Translations under genes and position numbers: made by a program | Origin: Dermanyssus gallinae | Lineage: Eukaryota; Arthropoda; Arachnida; Mesostigmata; Dermanyssidae | Length of the DNA stretch: 64,000 nt | Assembly (NCBI GenBank): GCA_003439945.1 | Contig: QVRM01006427.1 | Coordinates: forward strand, 1 to 64,000 | Direction of reading: 5' to 3' | Part shown: positions 1 through 9,199 of the stretch, in pieces | Layout of the letters: each line of letters begins with the position of its first letter | Numbering within the stretch: the first letter of the stretch is position 1 | The notes under the pieces: generated by a model | The model's database searches: none | What the model saw: only the letters and a program-made list of their open reading frames with translations | Told to the model about the DNA's origin: nothing

Positions 1-619
1 AAACATATCGAGACTTTTGAGAAAGAGGCGGAGTATTAAGATGTTGTAATGTTGACAGCAGCACTCTAGTTGGACATTGGGATAATAAATAACACAACGC
101 ACTATATGAATAGTCGTCCAAAGAGTCTCAAAAGCAATAACGCGATAACTCTTATTAAAACTGCAAGGGCGAGCTTATAGAAGTCGTAAGGTGTTCTTGT
201 AATAATTGACTTACTTAAAATTATGCGACTTTCCCTTTAATAGCGAAGATAAACTGTCATTACGCACGCCCTACCGAGATTACTGATGGGCAGTATAGGA
301 TTCGAGTCTTGTACCCACGAAAAAACCCAAAACTCATTTTGCCTCAATAGCTAGAGAGAAAGTGGTTTACTTGTATGTGTATATGCAACCTGAGCTCAGA
401 TTTGAGCCCGAAGTTGGTCAGGCTCTTCGAAAGGAAATGCTGCGTTGCAATCCTTGTTTGTATCTCTCGTTTTGCTTAATTAAATCAATTGAAATTTTGT
501 AGCTGAATACTATATGTTCTGCCAAATCATACTCTCTATTGCCTTACTGTAAACAGTCAGGTAAAAGCGTCTTTTAGATGCGGTGCAGATACTCCTTGAT
601 CACTGAACACCTGGGCTAA
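1..619. other. Unannotated flank
   Basis: No ORF or element is recognisable. A weak RNA polymerase III B-box-like string (gattcgagtc) lies near 301-310, but no A box is visible 30-60 nt upstream, so no tRNA gene or SINE is called. Confidence 0.4.
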
Positions 620-633
620 TGGTAGACCATATC
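620..633. repeat. Left 14-bp target-site duplication of the R1-like LINE
   Basis: TGGTAGACCATATC occurs here and again, identically, at 6784-6797. The two copies immediately bracket the poly-T run and the 5' end of the minus-strand element. R1 itself makes 14-bp duplications in 28S rDNA, so the length fits the clade, but this target is not rDNA. Confidence 0.93.
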
Positions 634-656
634 TTTTTTTTTTTTTTTTTTTTTTT
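634..656 (-). other. Poly(A) tail of the R1-like LINE (poly-T on plus)
   Basis: An uninterrupted run of 23 T on the plus strand directly abuts the left target-site duplication. On the element's own strand this is its 3' poly(A) tail, the mark of target-primed reverse transcription. Confidence 0.9.
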
Positions 657-949
657 AGGGTTTAAAATACATTTACGTACGACTGAGAGAAAGCATAACA
701 GAAGTTGGTAAGCCCCCCAACATGCCAACGCTCAGACAGTGTGGGACTCAGCCACCTAACGGCAAGTCTTGGCGCTTGACAAGAGCCGAGCCGAAGGATC
801 ACGGCAATACCCACTAAAACCCTACATATATAGACGGCAGTGCCTACATATATGTATCCTCCTTAAGATGACCCTCCGACCTGCGGGATCCTTAACGCAG
901 AAGAGTAACTATACACAGGCGGCGGGGAAGTCTCGGAAATTTTAAATCT
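657..949 (-). other. 3' UTR of the R1-like LINE
   Basis: Lies between the ORF2 stop (TAA, 950-952 complement) and the poly(A) tail. No ORF or motif is recognised. It includes short TATA runs at about 826-852 on the plus strand. Confidence 0.7.
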
Positions 950-1590
950 TTAGGTCCTGTTTGTCGAGTCGCGCCTTGGCACCAACTCTCGGATGCTTTC
1001 CATCATTTTCCTTCTTCCTGTCTCTTCCTTTGCTTTCATGATCCGTTGAATAGGCTTTGCAGCCGCGTCCCAGTTTTTGACCGACGTAAGCATGTACGTG
1101 ACTAGCTCTCCCAGCGTGTTCTTTCTGGGCAGGCCGCGTCTGGTCTCGGTCCATGCGGCGCATCGCAATACTGTATGTTCCGGAGTGTCCACCTCCTCAC
1201 AGTACAAGCATTGCGTTGTCTCAGCCTTCCCTATCCGATTTAAATACACCTGGAAATCGCCGTGACCCGTGAGAACTTGGGTCAGGTGGTATGTGAGACG
1301 GCCCCCGAGACGATTCATCCATTGGCGGATGTTCGGAATGAGGTTCCTCACGAGCGCCCCTGGTTGCCCGTTCGGGATGCTATCCCACTCCTTCTGCCAC
1401 CGATCGAGTGTCACCTCGCGTTCTTGTACGAGCTCCCTATCTGGGTTAACCCACAGGCGCCGACGTTCGGCTGCCTTTAGGTCCCAGGGCACTGTCTCCG
1501 CCAGCACGAGCGAGGCCGCCGCGCTGATGGTGCGATACCCCCGAATGATACGAAGGGCTCCGATCCGCTGGACCTTTCTCAGGATCTTTT
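950..1590 (-). pseudogene. R1-like ORF2, C-terminal Cys/His segment
   Basis: The last part of ORF2, shifted in frame relative to the RT segment. Read from about 1590 it begins KILRKVQRIGALRIIRGYRT and runs into the 185-residue frame ending at 950. It carries the C-terminal zinc motif CLYCEEVDTPEHTVLRC (C-x2-C-x7-H-x4-C), seen in R1-clade proteins and thought to bind nucleic acid during target-primed reverse transcription. The preceding string LTQVLTGHGDFQVYLNRIG is also typical of this clade. A frameshift near 1585-1600 separates it from the RT frame, whose C-terminal codons run into a stop at 1579. Confidence 0.85.
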
Positions 1591-3366
1591 AGTAGCGCCT
1601 GTGTCCATTGAAGGCGACATCCAAACGGGCGAGCCAAAAAGGATGATCGACTCAGATATGGACATCAGAAGTCTCCGGACGCTATCTCTCGGGCAGCACG
1701 TGTTGGGCAATAGACGGGCGATGTCATTAGCCGCCTTTAGCGCCTTCCCAGCCGCAATCCTTACATGAGGAGTTCCTCGCAATCCTCGGTCTAAGTGTAT
1801 GCCTAGGTATCTTGCCGTGTCCTTTAGCTCAATTTTTACGCCTGACAGCGTAAGCTTTAGAGGAGCACATTTCTTCTTCCCGATGAGTAGAATAGCTTCA
1901 CTCTTCTCTGGTGCGAGTGCTAGGCCGGCACCTCTCATCCACTTATCGACATCCGCCAGCGCAATGTTGGCGTATGTCTCCAGCTCTATCTTAGTTCTGG
2001 CCCTGATTGTCACAGCCAGATCATCCGCGTACGCAACCAATTCCACTCCCGGTGGAAGATGCTGAATGTTCAGGACGTCATCGTATGCCAGATTCCAGAG
2101 AAGAGGTCCAATGATTGAACCCTGCGGCACTCCGGCAGTCATCTCCACCTTGGTACGCCCGTTCTCTACCCCTCTATTGCTCAGGTAGTCGGAAACCAAC
2201 CGCACCAGATATGGTGGGACATTCTTTCGCCGGAGCGTCTCGAGAACCACTTTCCATGGGATACTGTTAAACGCGTTTTTTACATCCAGCAACACCACTA
2301 GGAACAAATCCCTGGTTTTCCGCGTAGATTTCTTGATAAGTTCGGCCTTTGCCACCACTTTGTGGATGGCCGACAGAACAGACCTATGCTTTCGGAATCC
2401 GAACTGCATTGTTGACAATAGTCCATTTTCCTCGGCAAAGGTCCTCAGCCGATCCTCCTTAATGGCTTCTACACCTTTGGCTAAAGTGCCTAACAGGCAG
2501 ATCGGGCGGTGTCTCCCGTTGCCTTTGGGTAGTAGTACTACCTCGGCGGCCTTCCAGCTCTCTGGAAGCTTACTCGTGCGAAAGATCTTTGTGATGATCT
2601 TCGCCACAAGCGACGAATACTCTCTAAAGAGGAATTTCACTGCTTCTGGCGGTATTCCATCCAAGCCAGGCGCCTTTCCAAGCTTAATCCTGTCTGCCGC
2701 AGCTAAAATTTCGCCCGTGGTGACCTCGGGGACGTTGCCATCCGGTAAAGTCTCAAATTCAGTTCGATCGAAATGCGGGTGCTGTGGGAAAAGAGTGTTA
2801 ATCACCCGAAGCTTCTCGTTCTCCTCCAGATGCTCACGCTTTGCTCCACCTATCTTGCCCCTGACGATTTTGTATGGCTTGCCCCAAGGATCCGACTCTA
2901 GCTTCTCGACCAAATCGCGCGAACAGGCTTCCTTGCTTTTGCTAATCTCTCTTCGCAGGCAGCCCTTCGCCATTTTGTACTCAATGCCCAGTTGGCGAGT
3001 TCGCTCGGAGTCCCCTTCACTTCTACGCGCGCGGGTGTAGATACGTCTGTACCGCATACACTCTGTACAAGCCGAGGCAATAGCGTTGTTCCACCCGAAC
3101 ACTGGCCTCGGTTTTATGCTAGGTCGAGCTGGAGGAGTAGATGCTTTTTGGCACGCCCTCTTCAGTAGACTGTATAAGTCGTCTGCTGTTTCCGGCATTC
3201 CGTCGCTCTCCAGCAATCCTTCCCACGATTCCTTTAACAGTTCATTACTTTTTATGCGCCACACATGTCGCCTGACTTGAGGTTGTGTCGCCTCCCTGCT
3301 GCTAGCTCTTTTCACCTTGAACTCGATGCAGTAGTGATCGCTGAGGTTCTCTTGCTCGTTTAGCAC
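1579..3366 (-). CDS. R1-like ORF2 reverse transcriptase segment
   Basis: A 595-codon open frame directly downstream of, and in frame with, the TGA that ends the endonuclease segment, so it is the middle of ORF2 and not a separate gene. It starts with the last endonuclease motif (LSDH, residues 8-11). RT motifs follow in order: GKAPGLDGIPPEAVKF (about 230-245), RPICLLGTLAKG (288-298), QFGFRKHRS (321-329), motif A LDVKNAFNSIP with D361, motif B GVPQGSIIGPLL (412-423), catalytic YADD (446-449), PEKSEAILL (486-494) and YLGIHLD (520-526). All catalytic aspartates are present. LLPKGNGRHRPIC is shorter than I expect for this region, suggesting a small in-frame deletion of about 6-8 residues. It copies element RNA at the nicked target. 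Confidence 0.92.
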   Translation of the reverse strand: MLNEQENLSDHYCIEFKVKRASSREATQPQVRRHVWRIKSNELLKESWEGLLESDGMPETADDLYSLLKRACQKASTPPARPSIKPRPVFGWNNAIASACTECMRYRRIYTRARRSEGDSERTRQLGIEYKMAKGCLRREISKSKEACSRDLVEKLESDPWGKPYKIVRGKIGGAKREHLEENEKLRVINTLFPQHPHFDRTEFETLPDGNVPEVTTGEILAAADRIKLGKAPGLDGIPPEAVKFLFREYSSLVAKIITKIFRTSKLPESWKAAEVVLLPKGNGRHRPICLLGTLAKGVEAIKEDRLRTFAEENGLLSTMQFGFRKHRSVLSAIHKVVAKAELIKKSTRKTRDLFLVVLLDVKNAFNSIPWKVVLETLRRKNVPPYLVRLVSDYLSNRGVENGRTKVEMTAGVPQGSIIGPLLWNLAYDDVLNIQHLPPGVELVAYADDLAVTIRARTKIELETYANIALADVDKWMRGAGLALAPEKSEAILLIGKKKCAPLKLTLSGVKIELKDTARYLGIHLDRGLRGTPHVRIAAGKALKAANDIARLLPNTCCPRDSVRRLLMSISESIILFGSPVWMSPSMDTGATKRS

Positions 3367-3966
3367 TCACCAACCAACAATCTTTTGCGCCTGCGATGCC
3401 TTGCAGATTGTAAGGTCAATCCAGGATTCTCTTCCCCTTGAAGAGCAGTACGTAGCTTCACCATTGTTCAAGGTCACCATGTCCTCTCTGGCTAACCATT
3501 CCATGACAGCTTGCCCCCTGCTATTAGTTTCCCTCGAGCCCCACACAGGCGAAGCAGCGTTGAAGTCACCGGTAAAGATAACTAGCGGCTCCAAGCTGGC
3601 CCGCGCCGACATTGTGACGTCCTCAAGTAGCTCCTGCAGGTCCGCTAATGTTCCATTGGGGCTACTATAACAGGAATAGATGCGACCCAGGCCTTTGAGT
3701 TCAACCCAGGAGAATCCTTTGCCGCTTCCTTTTCCAACTACTTTATATTTCCGACTACTTTTACTCTCTACGATGCAGCTGGTCCTACCGTCGTCAACCG
3801 TCCATACATGTGCCTTGCGCTTGGCAAGGGTAATGTTGGGCTCGCTCAGAAGGCATAAGTTTGCCCTACGGCGTCTAGCAATCGTTTCAAGCATATTATG
3901 GGCACCTTTGCTACGGTTGCAGTTTAGCTGCAAAATGCGGACGTAGTCCTGTTTACTGGCCATCAT
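3367..3966 (-). CDS. R1-like ORF2 endonuclease segment
   Basis: The N-terminal apurinic/apyrimidinic-type endonuclease of ORF2, which nicks the target DNA. The chosen start is the ATG at 3966-3964 (a second ATG follows directly); it overlaps the ORF1 stop by 14 nt in a different frame, as is common in R1-clade elements. Visible motifs are VRILQLNCNRSKGAH, the catalytic-glutamate motif LLSEPN, VIFTGDFNAASPVWGS (D-x-N) and WIDLTI. The frame ends at an in-frame TGA (3367-3369); the conserved SDH motif lies eight codons past it, so the stop is a nonsense lesion inside the domain rather than a natural end. The frame is open for 17 more codons upstream, to 4017. Confidence 0.9.
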   Translation of the reverse strand: MMASKQDYVRILQLNCNRSKGAHNMLETIARRRRANLCLLSEPNITLAKRKAHVWTVDDGRTSCIVESKSSRKYKVVGKGSGKGFSWVELKGLGRIYSCYSSPNGTLADLQELLEDVTMSARASLEPLVIFTGDFNAASPVWGSRETNSRGQAVMEWLAREDMVTLNNGEATYCSSRGRESWIDLTICKASQAQKIVGW

Positions 3967-4522
3967 TTTTTCGTGGCTTCGACGTCCGGCATTGCGTATC
4001 GGGAGAGCTATGGGCACGCTTTAGGCGTCCACGCTTATCGCGCAGGAGTTGCGTGAAACCTTCTTCGTCCATGGTGGTTTCCGCGCCAGTGTCCGATACC
4101 TCTTCTTGCGCCGCTGCTCCTGCCGGCGTTTCCTGCGCAGGCACCTGCCTAGCGTCTTCTGCTATCGTCGCCGCTGTAGCCACCTGCTTATGAGGGGAGG
4201 AGAGACTGCGCCCCTTTAGGATCCATTCTCTGTAGACGGGACACGTGATAGACCTTGCTCCGTGTCCCTTCACTTCGCACGTATAGCAAGCCTCTTTATT
4301 CTCGCAGTTCTTGGCAATGTGGCCCACCTGTCCGCACTTGTGGCAAACCCAACCACCGACTTGCGGGTTCGTGCACTCCCAAGCGCGGTGGCCAACACGC
4401 TGACATCGCGGGCAGCACGGGACCGATCGCCACACAACGATGGGGCAGGTGGACCACCCCATTACAAGTTGGCCAGCGTCCAGTAGTCTCTTAGCTGCAC
4501 CCGCCGATGCCGTAACGGTCAC
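3953..4522 (-). CDS. R1-like ORF1, C-terminal zinc-knuckle segment
   Basis: The C-terminal part of the gag-like ORF1 nucleic-acid chaperone. It contains three CCHC knuckles in tandem: CPRCQRVGHRAWEC, CHKCGQVGHIAKNC and CYTCEVKGHGARSITC (the last C-x2-C-x4-H-x6-C). Three knuckles of this kind are typical of R1-clade ORF1. The frame is open upstream past its apparent start (reading RSWVEIDKPRRCSGGKL to about 4577) and continues the first ORF1 segment after a one-frame shift. It ends ...KPRKNDGQ, followed by TAA at 3953-3955, overlapping the ORF2 start. Confidence 0.88.
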   Translation of the reverse strand: MTVTASAGAAKRLLDAGQLVMGWSTCPIVVWRSVPCCPRCQRVGHRAWECTNPQVGGWVCHKCGQVGHIAKNCENKEACYTCEVKGHGARSITCPVYREWILKGRSLSSPHKQVATAATIAEDARQVPAQETPAGAAAQEEVSDTGAETTMDEEGFTQLLRDKRGRLKRAHSSPDTQCRTSKPRKNDGQ

Positions 4523-4562
4523 GGTTAGCTTCCCACCGCTGCACCTGCGCGGCTTGTCTATC

Positions 4563-6083
4563 TCAACCCACGAGCGAAGCGACGGCTTTCGAGATGTTTT
4601 CCTCGGTTGTCTCTTGAGGGAGCTGCTTGATTAGCAGCCTCCTCTCTCCCAGACTAACCTTGTCAACGACGGCCTCCTTGGTAAGGGCGTCTACAAAGGT
4701 TCTTGTACCGCCGACAGCTTTCTCCGAAACGACAAGCCTAACGTCTCCGCTTCCAAGCTTCTGCCATTGTTTCACCTCTATCCCATGCTTCTTGATATCG
4801 AGCCTCTGCTGAAGCCCCAGGACATCCGCATACGAGGCTGTCCCAGTCTTTCTCAGGACGATTGAAGTGGTAGTCTTCTCGTCCTTGCCCCACCTCCTCT
4901 TCTTCTTTGTGTCGCTGCCGTTCTGGCCGTCGACACCAATCACCTTGCGTCCATTCTTGCTGGTAGTCAGCCCGAGGTGAATTCCGAATTGTCGGGCAAG
5001 GCATTCAAGCAGTTTACGGGCAGTATGGTACCCGCCTTCCTGCTCGCTGGTCAAATAACAGGTAACTGGGCTGTTACCCTGCTCGACCCCACTTGAAATC
5101 GTTACCTCATTAGCTTTATGGAGAAGGCTCTTAAGAAGAGCGTTCTCTTTAGCCAGGTCATGCTCTTTGGGGAGGCGAAGAGCAATTACAGCCCGTGTAG
5201 TTACTTCACCTTCATCACCCCTCTCCGTGACATAACGAGCCACGATCTCGCCGGCCTTCTGAGCTGTTTCGGACCTGAGGCCACCGAACTGCACCGACAT
5301 GTTATCCCACGTCACAGCATCGTTCTTCAAGCCCTCCCGAACTACTAGTAGTCGAATCGGACTCTCTTTAACAATACTAGACTTGTGCAACTTGGTGTGC
5401 GTGTACACCTGTTCAGGCCAGTTGGTCTTCACAAGCGTAGACATTTCCTCTTTCAAGTTACAGCCGAAAATCATTTTATTGATTTCGTTGACTGGGTCTT
5501 TCGCAACTTCTACTATCGAGACAGGGTCCGTCTCGCAGGCCGCATCCACCATCTTAGAACGTTTCTTCTCGCAGATGCAGTTACTGAGGAGACCCGGCGT
5601 GGTAGAAATCCGTTCAGCTTTAGCTTCTAGCATCTCCCTTTCTTTTTGGTCCTCCTCATCTTTTCTCATGGCGGCCTTCATTTCTGCCAGCAGAGGGAGC
5701 ATCCTCTCCTTGATAGTCACATGTACATTCTTGGTGCCAATGACCTCTTTGTACGCGGCCTCAACCACAATCCCGAGCTGTTTCAGCGGTCCATTATAGT
5801 TGACATCAAAAAGGGCGTCTTGAGGTAGCACCGTGCTTGCCTGACTGTTTTCCTCCTTCTTCTTTCCCCTTTTTGGTTTTGTGGTCACTTTCTCCTCTTT
5901 GCCTTTAACTGTGGTTCTCCCTTTATCCGCCGGCTTGCCTTTATCCGCAGACTCCTTTTCAGTCGCAACAACGGCGTCCCCGTTGACGTCCATAGAGGCC
6001 TCTTGCTCCTCCACTTCTCCCATTCCCTTGTCCGACAGCGCCCGAAAGGACGACATGACACTCCCTACCGTTCCACCGTCCAA
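4563..6083 (-). CDS. R1-like ORF1, N-terminal segment
   Basis: A 506-codon frame, the main body of the gag-like ORF1. The first 90 residues are rich in Lys/Glu (repeated KGKPADKG-like strings), followed by a charged helical stretch about residues 115-165 that could form a coiled coil. No classical RNA-recognition motif is obvious. The last 90 residues (SYADVLGLQQRLDIKKHG ... LPQETTEENISKAVASLVG) resemble the region just before the zinc knuckles in R1 ORF1. The stop at 4563-4565 is premature: the knuckles continue in a neighbouring frame within about 15 codons. ORF1 protein would package element RNA in a ribonucleoprotein. Confidence 0.85.
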   Translation of the reverse strand: MDGGTVGSVMSSFRALSDKGMGEVEEQEASMDVNGDAVVATEKESADKGKPADKGRTTVKGKEEKVTTKPKRGKKKEENSQASTVLPQDALFDVNYNGPLKQLGIVVEAAYKEVIGTKNVHVTIKERMLPLLAEMKAAMRKDEEDQKEREMLEAKAERISTTPGLLSNCICEKKRSKMVDAACETDPVSIVEVAKDPVNEINKMIFGCNLKEEMSTLVKTNWPEQVYTHTKLHKSSIVKESPIRLLVVREGLKNDAVTWDNMSVQFGGLRSETAQKAGEIVARYVTERGDEGEVTTRAVIALRLPKEHDLAKENALLKSLLHKANEVTISSGVEQGNSPVTCYLTSEQEGGYHTARKLLECLARQFGIHLGLTTSKNGRKVIGVDGQNGSDTKKKRRWGKDEKTTTSIVLRKTGTASYADVLGLQQRLDIKKHGIEVKQWQKLGSGDVRLVVSEKAVGGTRTFVDALTKEAVVDKVSLGERRLLIKQLPQETTEENISKAVASLVG

Positions 6084-6783
6084 CCACCACTTATGGCCTA
6101 ACTACCAAAGTCGATGTAAAACGGCAATCCCTGGCAAAACTCGCAAAAAGAAATCGGTCGGTGACTATGAGAGCAGTATTGCGGGATACCGAAACGGGAT
6201 CTAGGTCGCAATGCCCACTTGATGGACCGCCTCACAGGTCCGCGCTGGATGCGCTCGTCTGCACTGTCCGTCGGACTGCGCGCGAAGATGAGACGGCTTC
6301 GTCCTCTTTCGCACACAGCGTTCGGCCAGAGCGAGACACAACTCTCCGCTAAGCCTACACCGTTAGGCACGGCGAAGCCAAGATGGCGGCAACCACACGG
6401 TACTGCGCTAATCCGTGGCTGACGCACAAGTGTACAAGAACACCACAGAAACGAAAACCACGTAGCTCACCCGCTCGCGGAACTCCAAGGGAGAGATCGG
6501 ACAAATACTTAGCAATATCTCTTTCACAGCTTCCTGGCAATTGCACCGCACACGCGACCAGAAATCACCCTAGTCTATATTCGTAGTAATAAACCTTTTG
6601 AGAGTCACAAAATTCACGACACTTCACCAACAGTTCCCCTTTTGTGCACAAAGTACTTCTAATCACCAAGTCTACCTGTTCCACACAAAGAAACGGATGA
6701 AGGAGTCTCCCGTACTAATATCCGACGATATTTTCCGGGACCGATCTCACATGCGTCCGCACCGTTCGTCTGCTACACGAGGC
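6084..6783 (-). other. 5' UTR of the R1-like LINE
   Basis: About 700 nt between the right target-site duplication and the ORF1 start. It should hold an internal promoter, but no motif is recognisable. A 109-codon minus-strand frame (6098-6427) shows no known domain and is not called as a gene. Confidence 0.7.
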
Positions 6784-6797
6784 TGGTAGACCATATC
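6784..6797. repeat. Right 14-bp target-site duplication of the R1-like LINE
   Basis: An exact copy of 620-633 (TGGTAGACCATATC). Joining the two flanks at this string reconstructs the empty site. Confidence 0.93.
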
Positions 6798-9197
6798 TGC
6801 ATAGGGCCTCTTGTACCACACACGTAGATCAGGTATTAGTATTTTTGACCATATTGATTGTTTCGGGTTTTTCCGCTGCTCCTGCTGCAAGGCATTTAGC
6901 TAATCTACGTGTAAGTTAACGTGAGCTCATATTAAAACGCACTAAGTCGGCCTACCTCTAGTAAACTCTTTGAAAGTAGGTGGGTCGCGTTCTTCAATAA
7001 GGCAATTGCATTTGTGAGATGTTTTTGTGTTAACGTTGGCAAAAGCTAGTCCTACCTCCGATAAACTAAGAGTGCATACATTTGTCGTTTGAACATGTAG
7101 ACTTGAGACTGCTGTTCTGTCGCCTTTGTCATTAACGAGATCTGTTAGAAGCTTAAGTTTCAGTACCCGCGAAGACTGCCCTGAGGTGATTTACTAATCT
7201 ACACGAGTTGCACCAGCAACAGTGGCACGACTTTGATGCTGTTGTAGATTTCAAGACCGTGAAAATGCGTGCTCAGTAGACAAATCATATGCAAGGATAA
7301 AACGACAATGAAAGCGGTCTTAGTATTTATAACGGCATCAATGCGTTCGATTCGTCTACTCCTGGTTGGATACAAATCAAAGTGCCGCCAGATGCAGGCC
7401 GGGAAAGAGAGAAGGAAAATTGAAAGTGGGCCTCTTTCTCGCCTTCCTGGACGCGTTTGATCCCGACGTGCAACGAGCGATCGGAAGCTGCGAATATTGC
7501 AATTTGCTTTTCAACATTTCAACGCTTAGATGGGGCGATTGGTTAAGGTGGTCGAGAAAGAATATCGTGAGAATTTATCCGGCTATGGGCAGCTGCGAGA
7601 GCGGCGTGTGACGCTGTTGATGCTCGGTTTTCTGCTGCTGCTGCTGCTGCCTGGTTTCAATCCTGGAGTCAACAGGGCCAGCCGCATCAGATGAGTGCAT
7701 TGCAAAAAAGAGTGCCCAGTCTTCTTCTGGACCTTTTGGTCTTGGCTGACCGCTCGTCGTCGACTGCTCAAACTGGACTCCGAAGCTACCTTTAAAGACA
7801 GGCCCACATACAAACGGTTTGGTGCGGGCGAAGCCTCACTGGTTATCGTTGAAGCAGCAGTAGCCCAACTATAGATAGTCGTGGCAGTAACCCACATATG
7901 CCGTTGATTTCGACTTTGGCTTTAAGTCCTTCTGCTGCGGGAAGTCTTCGAGGTGACGCCGGTGAGGTGACGCCTACCAAACTGACAGTGCAGTGCCAGC
8001 AGGTACATAGCAGCAACGGCACTGCACTTCTACAACGAGCTGCTTCAGACTCGCTCTTGTCGAGTTTTTCTTTTTTCTTATTTTTCTCCTTTGTCTTTTG
8101 CTCCTTCTTCTGTTTCCTCTCGTTTATATGCAGGGCGTGCGTGAAGCTGTTTCTGCTGCTGCAACCACCAATGCTACTTGGCTATTGCTTTTACTGCTGC
8201 TGCTGCTGCTGCTGTGAGTCATAGCTGTAGTAGTAGGTCTCCGTTAGGCCAACACCGGACGCTATTCATTTCCACTTCGGCGCGTTTTTCTACGGCAGAC
8301 ATTTGAGCGTTCCACACGTCTTCGCTCCACCGGACGGCACGTCTACCGCCCCGCTATGGCCACGACAAGCTGTCATAGCGTGGAACGGTTGACCGGTCCG
8401 CGTCGTACGCAACGATCTCCTTCCTCGCACGATATTTCACACAATCCTCGAAGGGCCTGCCGGCCCTGGGCCCTCAGACCTTACGCCTCACCCCAGCCGC
8501 AACAGATAGTCAACGAACCAGAATCCTCAAGCGGTGCCGACTACAAAACGGGCCAAGTGCAGCCGATGAGTTGGCCTCTTCAATTCAGCGTCCTGCACGA
8601 GCGATTCGGAGCCCTGCTGTGCGTTTCTTTGCTGTTGCTGCCGCTGCCGTTCCAATGCTTCTCGTTTTTTTGTTGGTATATTTTTTTCGACCTCGTTTTT
8701 TTCTACTCATACACAACGTAACACAAAGTAGTCTACATAGTCCGACGCAGCATCTAGTCGCGCTCAGTCGCCCCTGCTATTTTGCGGCGGTCGAAGCAGC
8801 AGGTCTGGCTGGCGGAGTAGCAGGTACGGAACCCCACAGCGGAACAAATACTAAAATGGCTTTTTGCTATATTTTAGACATTTATACTTCCACTACGACT
8901 ACTAGTTCACCTGTGCTTCGAGCGTGTACCAGCCGTGGGAGACAAATGACCGAAAAAACGCCCAGAAATATCTGCCGTATACAAAGCTCAGTGGCGGCGG
9001 TTGCAGACACTTTCCTCCAGAGCAAACACAATGCTGAGTTGACGACACAGAGTATCCATTTCTATCCGCATCAAAGCACAACTCTCTCAGTTGTAGTTCA
9101 TTTATTTGATATCTACAGGGAAATAAAAACAGCGAAATTAAGAAGGGAGAGAAACATAGCTACGTAGGGAGCGACGGCGCATAGGGAGATGTATTAA
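6798..9197. other. Stretch with CTG microsatellites and no recognised gene
   Basis: Short (CTG)n runs lie near 7626-7646 and 8192-8212. Several frames of 60-198 codons exist, the longest at 8571-9167 on plus, but their translations have no recognisable domain and partly come from pyrimidine-rich low-complexity sequence (about 8055-8110 and 8650-8705). Confidence 0.4.
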
Positions 9198-9199
9198 TA

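Larger units (their letters stand above)
634..6783 (-). mobile_element. Full-length R1-clade non-LTR retrotransposon (LINE)
   Basis: An element of about 6.15 kb, read on the minus strand. It has a 5' UTR of about 700 nt (6084-6783), ORF1 (gag-like, three zinc knuckles), ORF2 (apurinic-type endonuclease, reverse transcriptase and C-terminal Cys/His motif), a 3' UTR of about 300 nt and a 23-nt poly(A) tail (T-run at 634-656). Perfect 14-bp target duplications flank it. ORF1 and ORF2 overlap by 14 nt. Three lesions are visible: a frameshift near the end of the first ORF1 segment (about 4565-4590), an in-frame TGA at 3367-3369, and a frameshift near 1585-1600. The intact duplication, tail and 5' UTR show a full-length and fairly recent insertion. 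The R1-clade assignment rests on ORF order, zinc-knuckle pattern, RT motifs and the Cys/His C-terminus; related clades such as LOA are less likely. Confidence 0.9.

Noticed and set aside
4563..4590. Programmed ribosomal frameshift in R1-like ORF1
   Set aside because: No slippery heptamer with a downstream structure was evident, and R1 ORF1 is normally continuous. With two further lesions in ORF2, mutation is the simpler explanation.
8571..9167. 198-codon plus-strand frame
   Set aside because: No recognisable domain; the first part is pyrimidine-rich low complexity and the codon content looks random. Not supported as a gene.
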